Source: CAYRSA01 sp964494845
GTDB lineage: Bacteria > Patescibacteriota > Saccharimonadia > Saccharimonadales > JAGQNJ01
Direction of reading: 5' to 3'
NCBI GenBank assembly: GCA_964494845.1
Contig: CAZBSC010000013.1
Span: 1-24,496, forward strand
Length of the DNA stretch: 24,496 nucleotides
Shown: positions 8,094 through 15,606 of the stretch, piece after piece
Numbering within the stretch: the stretch's first letter is position 1
Layout: each line of letters opens with the position of its first letter
Notes under the pieces: generated by a model
Seen by the model: the letters and a program-made list of their open reading frames with translations, nothing else
What the model was told of the DNA's origin: nothing
The model's database searches: none
Position numbers and translations under genes: made by a program

Positions 8094-8525
8094 CTACTGA
8101 TTACGCCTTCGGCGGCGTTTTAACTCAGAAACTTTGAGCCTGACGGCGCTGCGGTCAAGGAGACTTTGGGCTTTGTCGAGCGATACTTGATCTTTAGCCG
8201 TCCGTTTTAGTTCTAGGGCCTCTTGATGTGCCTTCTCGGCTTCTTTTTCGTTGATCTCGTCGGCACTGTCGGCTTCGTCAACCAGTACTCGGATACCGTT
8301 ATCGGCTATCTCGATAACACCTCCGTTAGTTGCGTAAGTCAACATTAGATCATCTGGATCATTAGCTTTTTTGCGAACATTGATTATGCCAGGAACAGCA
8401 ATGCTAATAAGTGGCATATGATGTTGAAAAACAGCAATAATACCTTGCGGGGTTGGCAAAAGAACCTCGTGTGCGTCGCTGGCAAATTTTGTCCCGTTTA
8501 GTGTTACTAGCTCAAAATGTATCAC
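8094..8525 (-). CDS. atpC: F1Fo ATP synthase epsilon subunit
   Basis: A 143-aa protein that matches the epsilon subunit: N-terminal beta-sandwich (MIHFELVTLNG, LLPTPQGIIAVFQHHMPL, IINVRK, TNGGVIEIADNGIRVLVDEAD) and a C-terminal helical hairpin (~95-138). Epsilon sits on the central stalk with gamma and modulates ATP hydrolysis. The tail is unusually basic (RRRRR). The start is GTG; its G is the last base of the atpD stop, so translation is coupled. Last ATP synthase gene of the operon. Confidence 0.9.
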   Translation of the reverse strand: MIHFELVTLNGTKFASDAHEVLLPTPQGIIAVFQHHMPLISIAVPGIINVRKKANDPDDLMLTYATNGGVIEIADNGIRVLVDEADSADEINEKEAEKAHQEALELKRTAKDQVSLDKAQSLLDRSAVRLKVSELKRRRRRNQ

Positions 8526-9910
8526 TATTTGACCTCGCTTATCGTGCCTTTCATATAGAACGCGGATTCGGGTTTGTCGTCGTGCTTGCCATCTAGAATT
8601 TCACGAAAACCGACAATTGTGTCTTTTAGTGAAACGTATTTTCCAGGGTTGCCAGTGAACTGCTCGGCCACACTAAATGGTTGAGTCAAAAATCGCTGGA
8701 TTCGGCGCGCTCGGGCAACTGTTTGTTTGTCCTCGTCTGATAGTTCTTCCATACCAAGAATCGCAATAATATCCATTAGGTCTTTGTATCGTTGCAGCAC
8801 TCTCTGGACTTCACGAGCAACTTCGTAATGCTCTTTGCCGACAATTTCTGGGTCCATAATAGTCGAGCTAGAGTCCAGTGGATCAACCGCTGGGTATAGT
8901 CCTAGCTCGGTCAATGCACGGTTCAACACGATGGTCGAATCCAGGTGGGCAAAAGCAGTAGCTGGGGCAGGGTCCGTAAGGTCATCCGCAGGCACAAAAA
9001 CAGCCTGTACTGATGTTACGGAGCCGGTTTTTGTACTAGTAATACGTTCCTGCAAGGCACCCATTTCCTGGGCCAGGTTAGGCTGATAACCAACGGCCGA
9101 TGGTAATCGTCCGAGTAGCGCAGAAACCTCTGAACCTGCCTGAGTGAATCGAAAAATATTATCAATGAACAACAACACGTCTTTACCTTCGTCTCGGAAA
9201 CCTTCAGCGATGGTTAGACCGGACAGCGCCACACGCAAACGAGCACCAGGCGGTTCGTTCATCTGGCCGAACACTAGGCTAGTCTTGTCCAATACCCCAG
9301 ATTCTTCCATCTCGTAGTACAGATCGTTTCCTTCGCGGGTCCTCTCGCCAACACCTGCGAACACAGATGTTCCACCATGCTCTTTGGCGATGTTGTTAAT
9401 GAATTCCTGAATTAGCACTGTTTTTCCAACGCCAGCACCGCCGAATAATCCAACTTTTCCACCTTTTGTGATTGGGGCAATTAGGTCAATAACCTTGATG
9501 CCAGTTTCTAGGATTTCCGTTTCACCTGACTGTTCTGAAAGTGGTGGGGGAGTTCTGTGAATTGGAGCAGTTTTGCTAGTTACTGTTTTTTTACCGTCAA
9601 TTGGTTCGCCGGTAACGTTGAACATTCGTCCTAATGTATCTTTGCCGATAGGTACGCTGATAGGTGCGCCAGTGTTTGTAACCTTGGCGCCTCTAGTTAT
9701 ACCATCGGTTGATCCGAGGGAAATTGCTCGAACGGTTGTCTCGGAAAGGTGTTGTGCAACCTCGAACGTCAGCTTTTTGCCGTCTTTCTCGATTATAAGA
9801 GCGTTGTATATAGCTGGTAGTTTTCCTTCTGGGAAACTAACATCTACAACCACGCCCACAACCTGGGTGACTTTACCAGTACTTGTCTTTACTTTTTCTG
9901 CTGTTGTCAT
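8525..9910 (-). CDS. atpD: F1Fo ATP synthase catalytic beta subunit
   Basis: A ~461-aa protein, full length for beta. It carries the beta-barrel N-domain (GKVTQVVGVVVDVSF), Walker A GGAGVGKT near residue 160, GERTREGNDLYYEM, the Walker B region LLFIDNIFRFTQAGSEVSALLGR, and the DELSEED-type lever MEELSDEDK. Three copies form the catalytic sites of F1. Two ATGs are adjacent (9913 and 9910); I prefer the second because AGGAG (9916-9920) lies 5 nt before it and only 2 nt before the first. It follows atpG with a ~40-nt gap and overlaps the atpC start by 1 nt. Confidence 0.97.
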   Translation of the reverse strand: MTTAEKVKTSTGKVTQVVGVVVDVSFPEGKLPAIYNALIIEKDGKKLTFEVAQHLSETTVRAISLGSTDGITRGAKVTNTGAPISVPIGKDTLGRMFNVTGEPIDGKKTVTSKTAPIHRTPPPLSEQSGETEILETGIKVIDLIAPITKGGKVGLFGGAGVGKTVLIQEFINNIAKEHGGTSVFAGVGERTREGNDLYYEMEESGVLDKTSLVFGQMNEPPGARLRVALSGLTIAEGFRDEGKDVLLFIDNIFRFTQAGSEVSALLGRLPSAVGYQPNLAQEMGALQERITSTKTGSVTSVQAVFVPADDLTDPAPATAFAHLDSTIVLNRALTELGLYPAVDPLDSSSTIMDPEIVGKEHYEVAREVQRVLQRYKDLMDIIAILGMEELSDEDKQTVARARRIQRFLTQPFSVAEQFTGNPGKYVSLKDTIVGFREILDGKHDDKPESAFYMKGTISEVK

Positions 9911-9953
9911 CATTTCTCCTTATTTCTTTCATTGATATCTAAATGCATGTCGG

Positions 9954-10823
9954 TCATTTCATAGCCTCCGCTCCGCCGGTTATTTCTGCTAGTTCCTGGG
10001 TAATCGCTGACTGCCTAGCGGTGTTGAAGGCTAGTGTTAAATCTTCTACTAGGTCATTGGCGTTGTCTGTAGCATTTTTCATTGCCATCATGCGCATTGA
10101 CTGCTCGCTGGCTTGTGACTCGAAAAAAGATTGGGTTAGGTTAGCTTCGATTAATCGCATAGTTACACTTTCTAAAACCGCTTGTACTGATGGTTCAAAA
10201 TCAGCAGATTCTAGGTCATCGGATATCTGGACTTCACTGTAGGCAGCAGGCAACAGGCGGTCAGAGCGCACAACCTGACTGATACTAGATTTGAAATCCG
10301 TATACAAAATATCTACCGCATCAACCTCGACATTGGCATATTTGTCAGTAACTGTGGTTAATATAGGGCGAATGTCATTTGGGGTAGGGTGTTCTGGAAA
10401 TTCTCGGTAAACTGCAATTACCTCTATGTCGTCAAACCTGGTTATAAACTGAGCGGCTTGTTTGCCAACAACAATGATTTGGCTTTTAATTTCGCCTGCT
10501 TTATCTGCCTGGAGCTGTTTGGCTAACTGACGCAGGACGTTGCTGTTATAAGCACCAGCCAACCCACGGTCACTAGTAATCACAATATGTAATCTAGTTT
10601 TGATATCTTTTCTGGTGGCGAATAGTGGATGTTTTTCAACATCTGTTAGTTCACGGAGTCGAGTCAGAATCTGGCTAGCTAGATTGCGGTAATCCCGAGA
10701 ACGAAAGGCATTTTCTTGTGCCTTGCGCATCTTGCTCGCCGATACTAGCTCCATAGCCTTTGTAATCTGCTTCGTATTTTTTACACTGGTAATCCGCCGT
10801 TTAAGCTGGGTAGTATTAGCCAT
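9954..10823 (-). CDS. atpG: F1Fo ATP synthase gamma subunit
   Basis: A 289-aa central-stalk subunit that rotates inside the alpha3beta3 ring. The N-terminal helix (LKRRITSVKNTKQITKAMELVSASKM) and the C-terminal helix (RMMAMKNATDNANDLVEDL, then NTARQSAITQELAEITGGAEA) that form the coiled-coil axle are both strongly conserved, and ITSDRGLAGAYN lies in the Rossmann-like middle. The ATG overlaps the end of atpA by 8 nt, indicating coupled translation. Confidence 0.96.
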   Translation of the reverse strand: MANTTQLKRRITSVKNTKQITKAMELVSASKMRKAQENAFRSRDYRNLASQILTRLRELTDVEKHPLFATRKDIKTRLHIVITSDRGLAGAYNSNVLRQLAKQLQADKAGEIKSQIIVVGKQAAQFITRFDDIEVIAVYREFPEHPTPNDIRPILTTVTDKYANVEVDAVDILYTDFKSSISQVVRSDRLLPAAYSEVQISDDLESADFEPSVQAVLESVTMRLIEANLTQSFFESQASEQSMRMMAMKNATDNANDLVEDLTLAFNTARQSAITQELAEITGGAEAMK

Positions 10824-12351
10824 TAACTGTGTATTCCTTGGCTATTTCTTTGGCTGACTTTAGGATTGCTTCCTTGGTTTTTTCGTCCGGTTTGTCGCCT
10901 TTATCTAGCACTTCCATGGCTTTCTTATGCGCTGATCTTAGGTTGTTCAGTAACGCATCCTGGGCTTTCTTGATACTTTCAACCGGTACTTTGTCAAATA
11001 CACCTTCGTTGGCAGCTAGCAAGGTAGCGGTTTGCTGCCAGACTGACAATGGAGAATACTGCGGTTGTTTTAGAAGCTCTGTTAAACGTTGGCCGCGTTC
11101 GATGCTCTGTTTTGTTTCTGGGTCTAGGTCTGTAGAGAACTGGCTAAAGGCCGCTAGTTCGCGGAACTGTGCCAATGACAACCGAAGGTTACCGGCAACG
11201 CTTTTTACCGCTTTTGTCTGAGCACTTCCGCCCACACGGGAAACTGACAATCCTACAGAAATAGCCGGGCGAATTCCTTGGTAGAACAAGCTAGTCTCTA
11301 AGAAAATCTGTCCATCGGTAATCGAAATAACGTTAGTAGGGATGTAGGCGCTAATGTCGCCAGCCTGCGTCTCGATAATAGGCAGCGCAGTCAAACTACC
11401 GCCGCCTAAAGCATCGCTCATTTTTGCAGAACGCTCCAAAAGTCGGGAGTGTAAATAGAAAACGTCTCCAGGGTAGGCTTCGCGGCCTGGTGGGCGACGT
11501 AGCAAAAGTGACATTTGTCTGTATGCAGTAGCGTGCTTTGAAAGGTCATCGTAAATAATCAAGGCGTGTTGGCCTTTGTCGCGGAAATATTCACCCATGG
11601 CAGTACCAGAATATGGCGCTAAATACTGCAAGCTGGCAGGGTCAGACGCTGAAGTCGCTACAATTATAGATTGGTCCATAACGCCTTCGCGTTTAAGCCG
11701 TTCTGCTAGCCTAGCAACTTTTGACAATTTTTGACCGATAGCAACGTAGATATTAATAACACCTGTACCTTGTCTGTGCTGGTTAATCATTGTATCCACG
11801 GCCACGGCTGTTTTTCCAGTCTGCCGGTCACCGATAATCAATTCTCGCTGTCCACGACCAATTGGGACCATTGCGTCGATAGACATTAGGCCTGTCATAA
11901 GTGGTTCATGCACTCCCTTGCGGTCAAGTACCCCGGGAGCAGTCTTTTCGATAGCACCCGTTGATTTTGTCTTTATTGGACCACGGTTATCTAGTGGATT
12001 GCCAAGAGGGTCAACCACACGGCCAATTAGTTCTGGCCCAACTGGGACCTCTAGGGTTTTTCCTGTCAGGCGAACTTTGGCGCCTGCACGAATGTTTGTA
12101 TCGTCGCCCAAAATTACAGCACCAATTTCGTCTTCCATAAGGTTCAACGCAAAAGCCGAGACCTTGTTACCATCGATGCCGTCAATTTCGATCATTTCAG
12201 AATATCCAGTGTTATAAAGACCATAAATCCAAGCCACACCGTCACCAATACGGGTTACTACACCGACTTTTTCTACATCTGGGCTAGTTTTCAGAGCATC
12301 AATAGCCGCCTTGATGTCATTTGATAATTCTTTTACGCTCATATCTTTCAT
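10816..12351 (-). CDS. atpA: F1Fo ATP synthase alpha subunit
   Basis: A 511-aa non-catalytic nucleotide-binding subunit of F1. The P-loop GDRQTGKT lies near residue 175, with VGPELIGRVVDPLGNPLD, LRRPPGREAYPGDVFYLHSRLLER and the VGGSAQTKA segment, all hallmarks of alpha. Length is normal. The first ATG (12351) shares one base with the atpH stop and GGAG lies ~10 nt before it; a second in-frame ATG follows at 12342. It lies between atpH and atpG, the canonical position. Confidence 0.97.
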   Translation of the reverse strand: MKDMSVKELSNDIKAAIDALKTSPDVEKVGVVTRIGDGVAWIYGLYNTGYSEMIEIDGIDGNKVSAFALNLMEDEIGAVILGDDTNIRAGAKVRLTGKTLEVPVGPELIGRVVDPLGNPLDNRGPIKTKSTGAIEKTAPGVLDRKGVHEPLMTGLMSIDAMVPIGRGQRELIIGDRQTGKTAVAVDTMINQHRQGTGVINIYVAIGQKLSKVARLAERLKREGVMDQSIIVATSASDPASLQYLAPYSGTAMGEYFRDKGQHALIIYDDLSKHATAYRQMSLLLRRPPGREAYPGDVFYLHSRLLERSAKMSDALGGGSLTALPIIETQAGDISAYIPTNVISITDGQIFLETSLFYQGIRPAISVGLSVSRVGGSAQTKAVKSVAGNLRLSLAQFRELAAFSQFSTDLDPETKQSIERGQRLTELLKQPQYSPLSVWQQTATLLAANEGVFDKVPVESIKKAQDALLNNLRSAHKKAMEVLDKGDKPDEKTKEAILKSAKEIAKEYTVNG

Positions 12352-12731
12352 TAAACTTTTACTCCTTTTAGCCGATTCAATCGGTTGCGTACGGTTAGAT
12401 CTAGTTGCTTTTCGCTAGTCTCCAACCGAACACCACCGAGCATTTCGGGGTTTATTACTTCATTAATAATTGTATTTTCAGCTCCGAGTAGGGTAGATAT
12501 GGCCTTTTTAGTTGCATCGTTAAGCTTGAAAGCGCTTGTTGCAGTAATTTCTACCGTACCATTGTTCGTCTCGCGTTGACGCATAACTTCGCGCATTATC
12601 GAATCTAACTCACCCGAGCGGCGATTTTGGACCAAATAAGCTGCCAGCATTTCGCTTAGCCGTTTACCGGGATGTTTTTCACTCAAAGACACAACGGCCC
12701 TTGCGATGTCTTTTCGTGTTGGTGCACTCAT
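12351..12731 (-). CDS. atpH: F1Fo ATP synthase delta subunit (short form)
   Basis: Identified by its position between b and alpha and by its C-terminal part: TATSAFKLNDATKKAISTLLG, then EVINPEMLGGVRLETSEKQLDLTVRNRLNRL, which matches the (V/I)DPxLLGGxxI...D.S....L pattern of delta/OSCP. At 126 aa it is ~50 residues shorter than the usual ~175-180; the missing part is in the N-terminal helical bundle that grips the tops of alpha. It links the b stalk to F1. The ATG overlaps the atpF stop (ATGA), so the genes are coupled. Confidence 0.85.
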   Translation of the reverse strand: MSAPTRKDIARAVVSLSEKHPGKRLSEMLAAYLVQNRRSGELDSIMREVMRQRETNNGTVEITATSAFKLNDATKKAISTLLGAENTIINEVINPEMLGGVRLETSEKQLDLTVRNRLNRLKGVKV

Positions 12732-13276
12732 GCGCGCCCGCCAACCTTTGCAAACGCTCGTTTGATTAGCGATTCATCTTTTTTTGCGTCCAATTTTTCA
12801 GCTATTATAACCTCTGTTGCTTCTGCCACAAGACTGCGCATCTCTTGTTCCAGCGCTTTTCTTGCGTTTTCAATATCTGCATCGATTTTGGCATGTGCAT
12901 CGGCAAGCAAGGCATCTGTTTTTCGTATTGCTGATTCCTCGGCTGCTTTGATTATTTCGCCCGACTCTTTTTGGCCGCCAGCAATAATTTCATCGGCCTG
13001 GACTCGAGCTTTTCGAAGCACTAACTCGAACTTTTCATCGAGTTTTTCTTTTTCCGCTTCCATCTCTCGCCCCAGTCGCACACCGTCATCAATAGTTTTT
13101 CTGCGTTTTTCTAGTGTTGCTACGATTTTTTCTAATGCAAACTTTTTGATAATAAGAAACAGAATCAGGAACGTAGCTGCCTGAGCAAGAATAGCCAATG
13201 CATCAATGCCGAGCGCTCCAATACCCTTGGTTTCTTCTGCTGCTCCAAAACTAGTAAGTAAACTTAATATTTCCAT
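12728..13276 (-). CDS. atpF: F1Fo ATP synthase b subunit (peripheral stalk)
   Basis: A 182-aa protein with one N-terminal membrane helix (residues ~25-44, LAILAQAATFLILFLIIKKF) and a long charged coiled coil (~50-165), the form of subunit b, which holds the stator against F1. The ATG is preceded by GAGGAG (13280-13285) at short spacing. It is separated from atpE by 183 nt that contain a large inverted repeat, the only sizeable gap between two ATP synthase genes here. Confidence 0.92.
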   Translation of the reverse strand: MEILSLLTSFGAAEETKGIGALGIDALAILAQAATFLILFLIIKKFALEKIVATLEKRRKTIDDGVRLGREMEAEKEKLDEKFELVLRKARVQADEIIAGGQKESGEIIKAAEESAIRKTDALLADAHAKIDADIENARKALEQEMRSLVAEATEVIIAEKLDAKKDESLIKRAFAKVGGRA

Positions 13277-13342
13277 CTTCTCCTCTAATTATCTTATCAG
13301 ACATCTGTTATATCTCTAGTGAACAAATCACTCTCTCCGCAA

Positions 13343-13469
13343 TCTAAGCTAGGTAGCTTTAGCGCAGTGCTAGGCGCCGCCGAGATTCGCATACGAGCCG
13401 TAGATAACTACGGTGAAGTATCGAATGCTCGAGCGGCAACAAAGCAATGTGCAAAGATACTAGCTTAGA
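13343..13469. repeat. 127-bp imperfect palindrome / structured RNA element between atpE and atpF
   Basis: Perfect 10-bp ends TCTAAGCTAG (13343-13352) and CTAGCTTAGA (13460-13469) enclose nested complementary segments: CTTT/AAAG (13357-13360, 13453-13456), GCCGC/GCGGC (13376-13380, 13433-13437), GAG/CTC (13382-13384, 13428-13430), ATTCG/CGAAT (13385-13389, 13422-13426), ATAC/GTAT (13391-13394, 13418-13421) and the tip CCGTAG/CTACGG (13398-13403, 13408-13413) with a 4-nt loop. In the operon transcript it would be one long interrupted hairpin whose first arm contains the atpE stop codon. No T-tract follows, so it is not a standard terminator. Stabilising the atpE message or reducing read-through into atpF is inference. 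Confidence 0.75.
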
Positions 13470-13714
13470 AGGAATGCGCCTAGCAAGAATGCTAGCAACG
13501 CCGTAACCTCGATCATCGCCGCAATGATGATGATCTGGCTAGCTGCTTTTCCGGCTTCTGGGTTGCGACCCAAAGCCTTCATGTAGCTAGATCCAACCCA
13601 GGCAAGACCAAAAGCTGCCGTACCTAGTGCTATACCAAGCATGATGCCTTTAGCAACGATAGGGGTGTCGCTAGCTGCTGCTTCAGCAGCAAATGTTGTT
13701 AATTGTGGAACCAT
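13460..13714 (-). CDS. atpE: F1Fo ATP synthase c subunit (rotor ring)
   Basis: An 84-aa hairpin of two membrane helices (~20-45 and ~58-82) joined by the polar loop GRNPEA, diagnostic for subunit c. The ion-binding carboxylate is E69 (AMIEVTALLAF). The residue after it is Val, and the helix-1 position corresponding to the Gln of sodium rings is Leu37, so proton coupling is expected. AAGGAG (13720-13725) lies 5 nt before the ATG, a strong ribosome site that suits a multi-copy subunit. The last codons and stop lie in the right arm of the 13343-13469 inverted repeat. Confidence 0.95.
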   Translation of the reverse strand: MVPQLTTFAAEAAASDTPIVAKGIMLGIALGTAAFGLAWVGSSYMKALGRNPEAGKAASQIIIIAAMIEVTALLAFLLGAFLLS

Positions 13715-13783
13715 TTTATCTCCTTGCCGTGCATTCGTTTAAAACGAAAACCCGGACTTAAATTTTACCTTTACGTTTGTTCC

Positions 13784-14644
13784 TCATGACCCGGATGCAC
13801 CTTCGACCTTTATAGGTGTATCAGTTATGTCATGATTCTTATCATTGTGGCCATGCTCGTCTGAATGGGATATAGCCAGACTCAGGTAGGTAGCGGCCAA
13901 CACGGCAAAAACATATGCCTGTATGCCGGCAACAAGTAATTCGAATAAAATAATGGGGATTACAGCCAGTGGCGTACGTCCGTGGGAAACAATTAGGGAT
14001 GTGAACACCGCTATTAAGATCTCGCCGACGGCGGTATTCAGAAATAGCCTTAGGCTCAGGCTTAAAATACGCGTCAACTCTCCAAAAACCTCGAGAATTC
14101 CGATGAAGAAGTTAATAGGATTAAAAGGCTTGTCACTAAAATAGTGCTGAATATGCTTCTTCCCGCCTTGCTCTTTTATCGACAGATACTGAACTAGCAA
14201 GATCGCCGTAACGGATAACGCAATTGTGCCGTTCAGATCGGCAGTAAAGGCACGAAAAAGTGGGACTGCTCCCTCAGCAGTATTGTAGGTAAGCGCTGGG
14301 CCTGCCCAAGGGAATATACCGAGGATATTATTGAAAATAATAAATATGAAAAATGTCCCAAATATTGGGGCGAACTTGACAGCCTGTTTTCGGGAACCAA
14401 AAGCTCCTTCGAGCAAACCTATGATGAATTCTGTAATCATTTCAATAAATTGGGAAAATCCCTTTCGAGGCTCAACCTTAATTTTCTTCGCAGCGATTAC
14501 CATGACCAAGATTATAAAAACCGAGGTAATCACCCCATAAAGCATAGAATTAGTGACCGTTAATGGCCCTATGTTGAATAAAGGCTCGGCCTTTAGGCTG
14601 ACGTGTACTTCTGTTTTTGCAAAAAAATTAAGCAGACCTAGCAA
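13784..14644 (-). CDS. atpB: F1Fo ATP synthase a subunit (proton channel)
   Basis: A 286-aa polytopic protein. The segment ELTRILSLSLRLFLNTAVGE contains the essential Arg of the proton path (SLRLF), and the remaining helices fit subunit a (ITEFIIGLLEGAFG, FIFIIFNNILGIFPW). The start is TTG at 14644, preceded by a GGGGG ribosome site 7 nt upstream; a stop codon 27 nt further upstream in frame limits other choices, and the next ATG is 33 codons in, after the conserved N-terminus. The C-terminal tail is rich in His and Asp (HSDEHGHNDKNHD), an extension not typical of AtpB. First full gene of the operon; its start overlaps the stop of a 24-codon ORF. Confidence 0.92.
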   Translation of the reverse strand: MLGLLNFFAKTEVHVSLKAEPLFNIGPLTVTNSMLYGVITSVFIILVMVIAAKKIKVEPRKGFSQFIEMITEFIIGLLEGAFGSRKQAVKFAPIFGTFFIFIIFNNILGIFPWAGPALTYNTAEGAVPLFRAFTADLNGTIALSVTAILLVQYLSIKEQGGKKHIQHYFSDKPFNPINFFIGILEVFGELTRILSLSLRLFLNTAVGEILIAVFTSLIVSHGRTPLAVIPIILFELLVAGIQAYVFAVLAATYLSLAISHSDEHGHNDKNHDITDTPIKVEGASGS

Positions 14645-14712
14645 GATATAACCCCCAGGGCCAAAACAAAATTAAAACCGTGCGTCGATGTTTTTTCGGC
14701 GTATTTACTCAT
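14638..14712 (-). CDS. Possible 24-aa leader ORF overlapping the atpB start
   Basis: On the minus strand an ATG at 14712 opens 24 codons (MSKYAEKTSTHGFNFVLALG, then VISC) and ends at a TAG that overlaps the atpB TTG start by several bases. It starts 11 nt after the promoter -10, so it would be the first ORF on the operon transcript, with only a few leader bases. The hydrophobic C-terminal half and its place before atpB recall the start of AtpI/AtpZ-type proteins, but it is too short to assign. It could be a coupling leader peptide, a remnant, or chance. Confidence 0.35.
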   Translation of the reverse strand: MSKYAEKTSTHGFNFVLALGVISC

Positions 14713-14723
14713 TTACTGGCATT

Positions 14724-14752
14724 AGTATATACAACATCACCCCTGTCCGCAA
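14724..14752 (-). promoter_or_regulatory. Main promoter of the ATP synthase operon
   Basis: On the minus strand TTGCGG (14752-14747), exactly 17 nt, then TATACT (14729-14724). Transcription should start near 14717, ~70 nt before the atpB start. It lies divergently to the promoter of the gene at 14801. Confidence 0.65.
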
Positions 14753-14785
14753 GAGGTATTTATAACGACAGTTAAAGCGCATGCA

Positions 14786-14794
14786 TGGTATAAT
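14786..14794 (+). promoter_or_regulatory. Extended -10, leaderless-type promoter for the 60-aa membrane protein
   Basis: TGG followed by a consensus TATAAT (14789-14794), whose last base is 6 nt before the ATG at 14801. No convincing -35 is seen, as is usual with an extended -10 (TGn). AAAGG is adjacent to the ATG, too close to act as a ribosome site. Confidence 0.6.
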
Positions 14795-14800
14795 AAAGGT

Positions 14801-14983
14801 ATGGAAATATTTGCACATGTCGTTGGAGAACACCAGATTGATAACCCATTAAGACTAGTCATACATCTGGCGACTAGCTGGTTTATGATTTTGGCAGTCC
14901 CATTTCTGATAGGAGTATGTAGCGCCTACTTTATCATCAAGAACAAGCTCAAAGTCGCAAGACAAGAAAAGAGGAAAGAATGA
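14801..14983 (+). CDS. Small single-span membrane protein
   Basis: A 60-aa protein with one hydrophobic helix (residues ~25-46) and a basic, Lys/Arg-rich C-terminus (KNKLKVARQEKRKE), suggesting the tail is cytoplasmic. No family recognised. It is reliable as a gene because a strong extended -10 ends exactly 6 nt before the ATG and because its stop overlaps the glutaredoxin start (ATGA), so the two are coupled. It is divergent from the ATP synthase operon. Confidence 0.6.
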   Translation: MEIFAHVVGEHQIDNPLRLVIHLATSWFMILAVPFLIGVCSAYFIIKNKLKVARQEKRKE

Positions 14984-15207
14984 TAACCGTATATACAACC
15001 CCGACCTGTGTTTTTTGTAAAGCCGTCAAACAATACTTAAAGGACAAAAAAGTCGAGTTCAAAGAGAAAGACCTAACCCAGGACCAAGAGTCAGCCAAAT
15101 GGGTTTACGAAAACACGGGTCAAATGGCTGTGCCGGTGACTGTTATCAATGACACCATTATCGTAGGCTTTGACCGCCCACAAATCGACGCCGCTTTAGC
15201 TAGCTAA
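14980..15207 (+). CDS. Glutaredoxin-like (NrdH-type) thiol oxidoreductase
   Basis: A 75-aa protein of the glutaredoxin fold with the redox motif CVFC at residues 10-13 after a TTPTC turn, the cis-Pro in MAVPVTVI (P52) and IIVGFDRPQI at the position of the GFD/GFR motif. The small size and charged middle resemble NrdH-type redoxins, which reduce ribonucleotide reductase or other cytoplasmic disulfides. GAGG (14971-14974) lies 5 nt before the ATG. Its last 12 bases overlap the convergent gene at 15196; the overlap includes a palindrome TTAGCTAGCTAA that supplies both stop codons. Confidence 0.88.
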   Translation: MITVYTTPTCVFCKAVKQYLKDKKVEFKEKDLTQDQESAKWVYENTGQMAVPVTVINDTIIVGFDRPQIDAALAS

Positions 15208-15606
15208 GCCCCGCGGATCCATTCCGGACAAGGCTTCGTCCATTAGCCCGCGTTGTTCAAGTTGCTCAAAAACTCTGTCCAGCAGATATGTAGTGCCCAA
15301 TGTTCCATCGAGTTCAAAAATATAATCTGCTTCATTTAGCCTAGGTACGTGATGCTTAGCCGAGCCACGACTCATGACATCTAGCGGATCACCCTGATTT
15401 TTTGGTGTGTCCAATGAATCAGAAGCGACCCATTCATTGACCCGACGAGTGGCAACTTTTTTGTCAGCCCAAATGGATAAACAAATGGTCGTAGCGCCGG
15501 TTGCTATTGCAATTTTAGTCAAACTCGTTCGATCACCTCTACCGTTAAAATTTTCACCAAGAACAACGTCATCGCCAATTTCTAAAAGTTTTTTCTGTTT
15601 TTCCAA
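15196..15606 (-). CDS. C-terminal part of a frameshifted P-loop-kinase-like protein
   Basis: A 136-codon frame that opens only with TTG at 15606; six codons further upstream it meets a stop. The segment LLEIGDDVVLGENFNGRGDR, followed by alternating hydrophobic stretches (IAIATGATTICLSIW) and a basic helix, matches the second half of predicted P-loop kinases (AAA_33/zeta-toxin-like) and lines up by eye with the intact kinase at 22042-22554 (LLEGGTSVIYDANLNRYEHR). It probably continues the gene whose first part is 15569-15835; removing one A from the six-A run (15589-15594, minus strand) joins the two frames. Real decay and homopolymer sequencing error are both possible. Confidence 0.55.
   Translation of the reverse strand: MEKQKKLLEIGDDVVLGENFNGRGDRTSLTKIAIATGATTICLSIWADKKVATRRVNEWVASDSLDTPKNQGDPLDVMSRGSAKHHVPRLNEADYIFELDGTLGTTYLLDRVFEQLEQRGLMDEALSGMDPRGLAS

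Noticed and set aside
13343..13469. tRNA or tRNA-like gene
   Set aside because: There is no T-loop or anticodon-arm consensus and no cloverleaf; the complementarity is one nested hairpin.
15585..15600. AAAAAAC heptamer on the minus strand as a programmed -1 frameshift site
   Set aside because: The two frames of the split gene differ by +1, not -1, and the codon phase does not place AAA-AAC in the zero frame. Decay or a homopolymer error is simpler.
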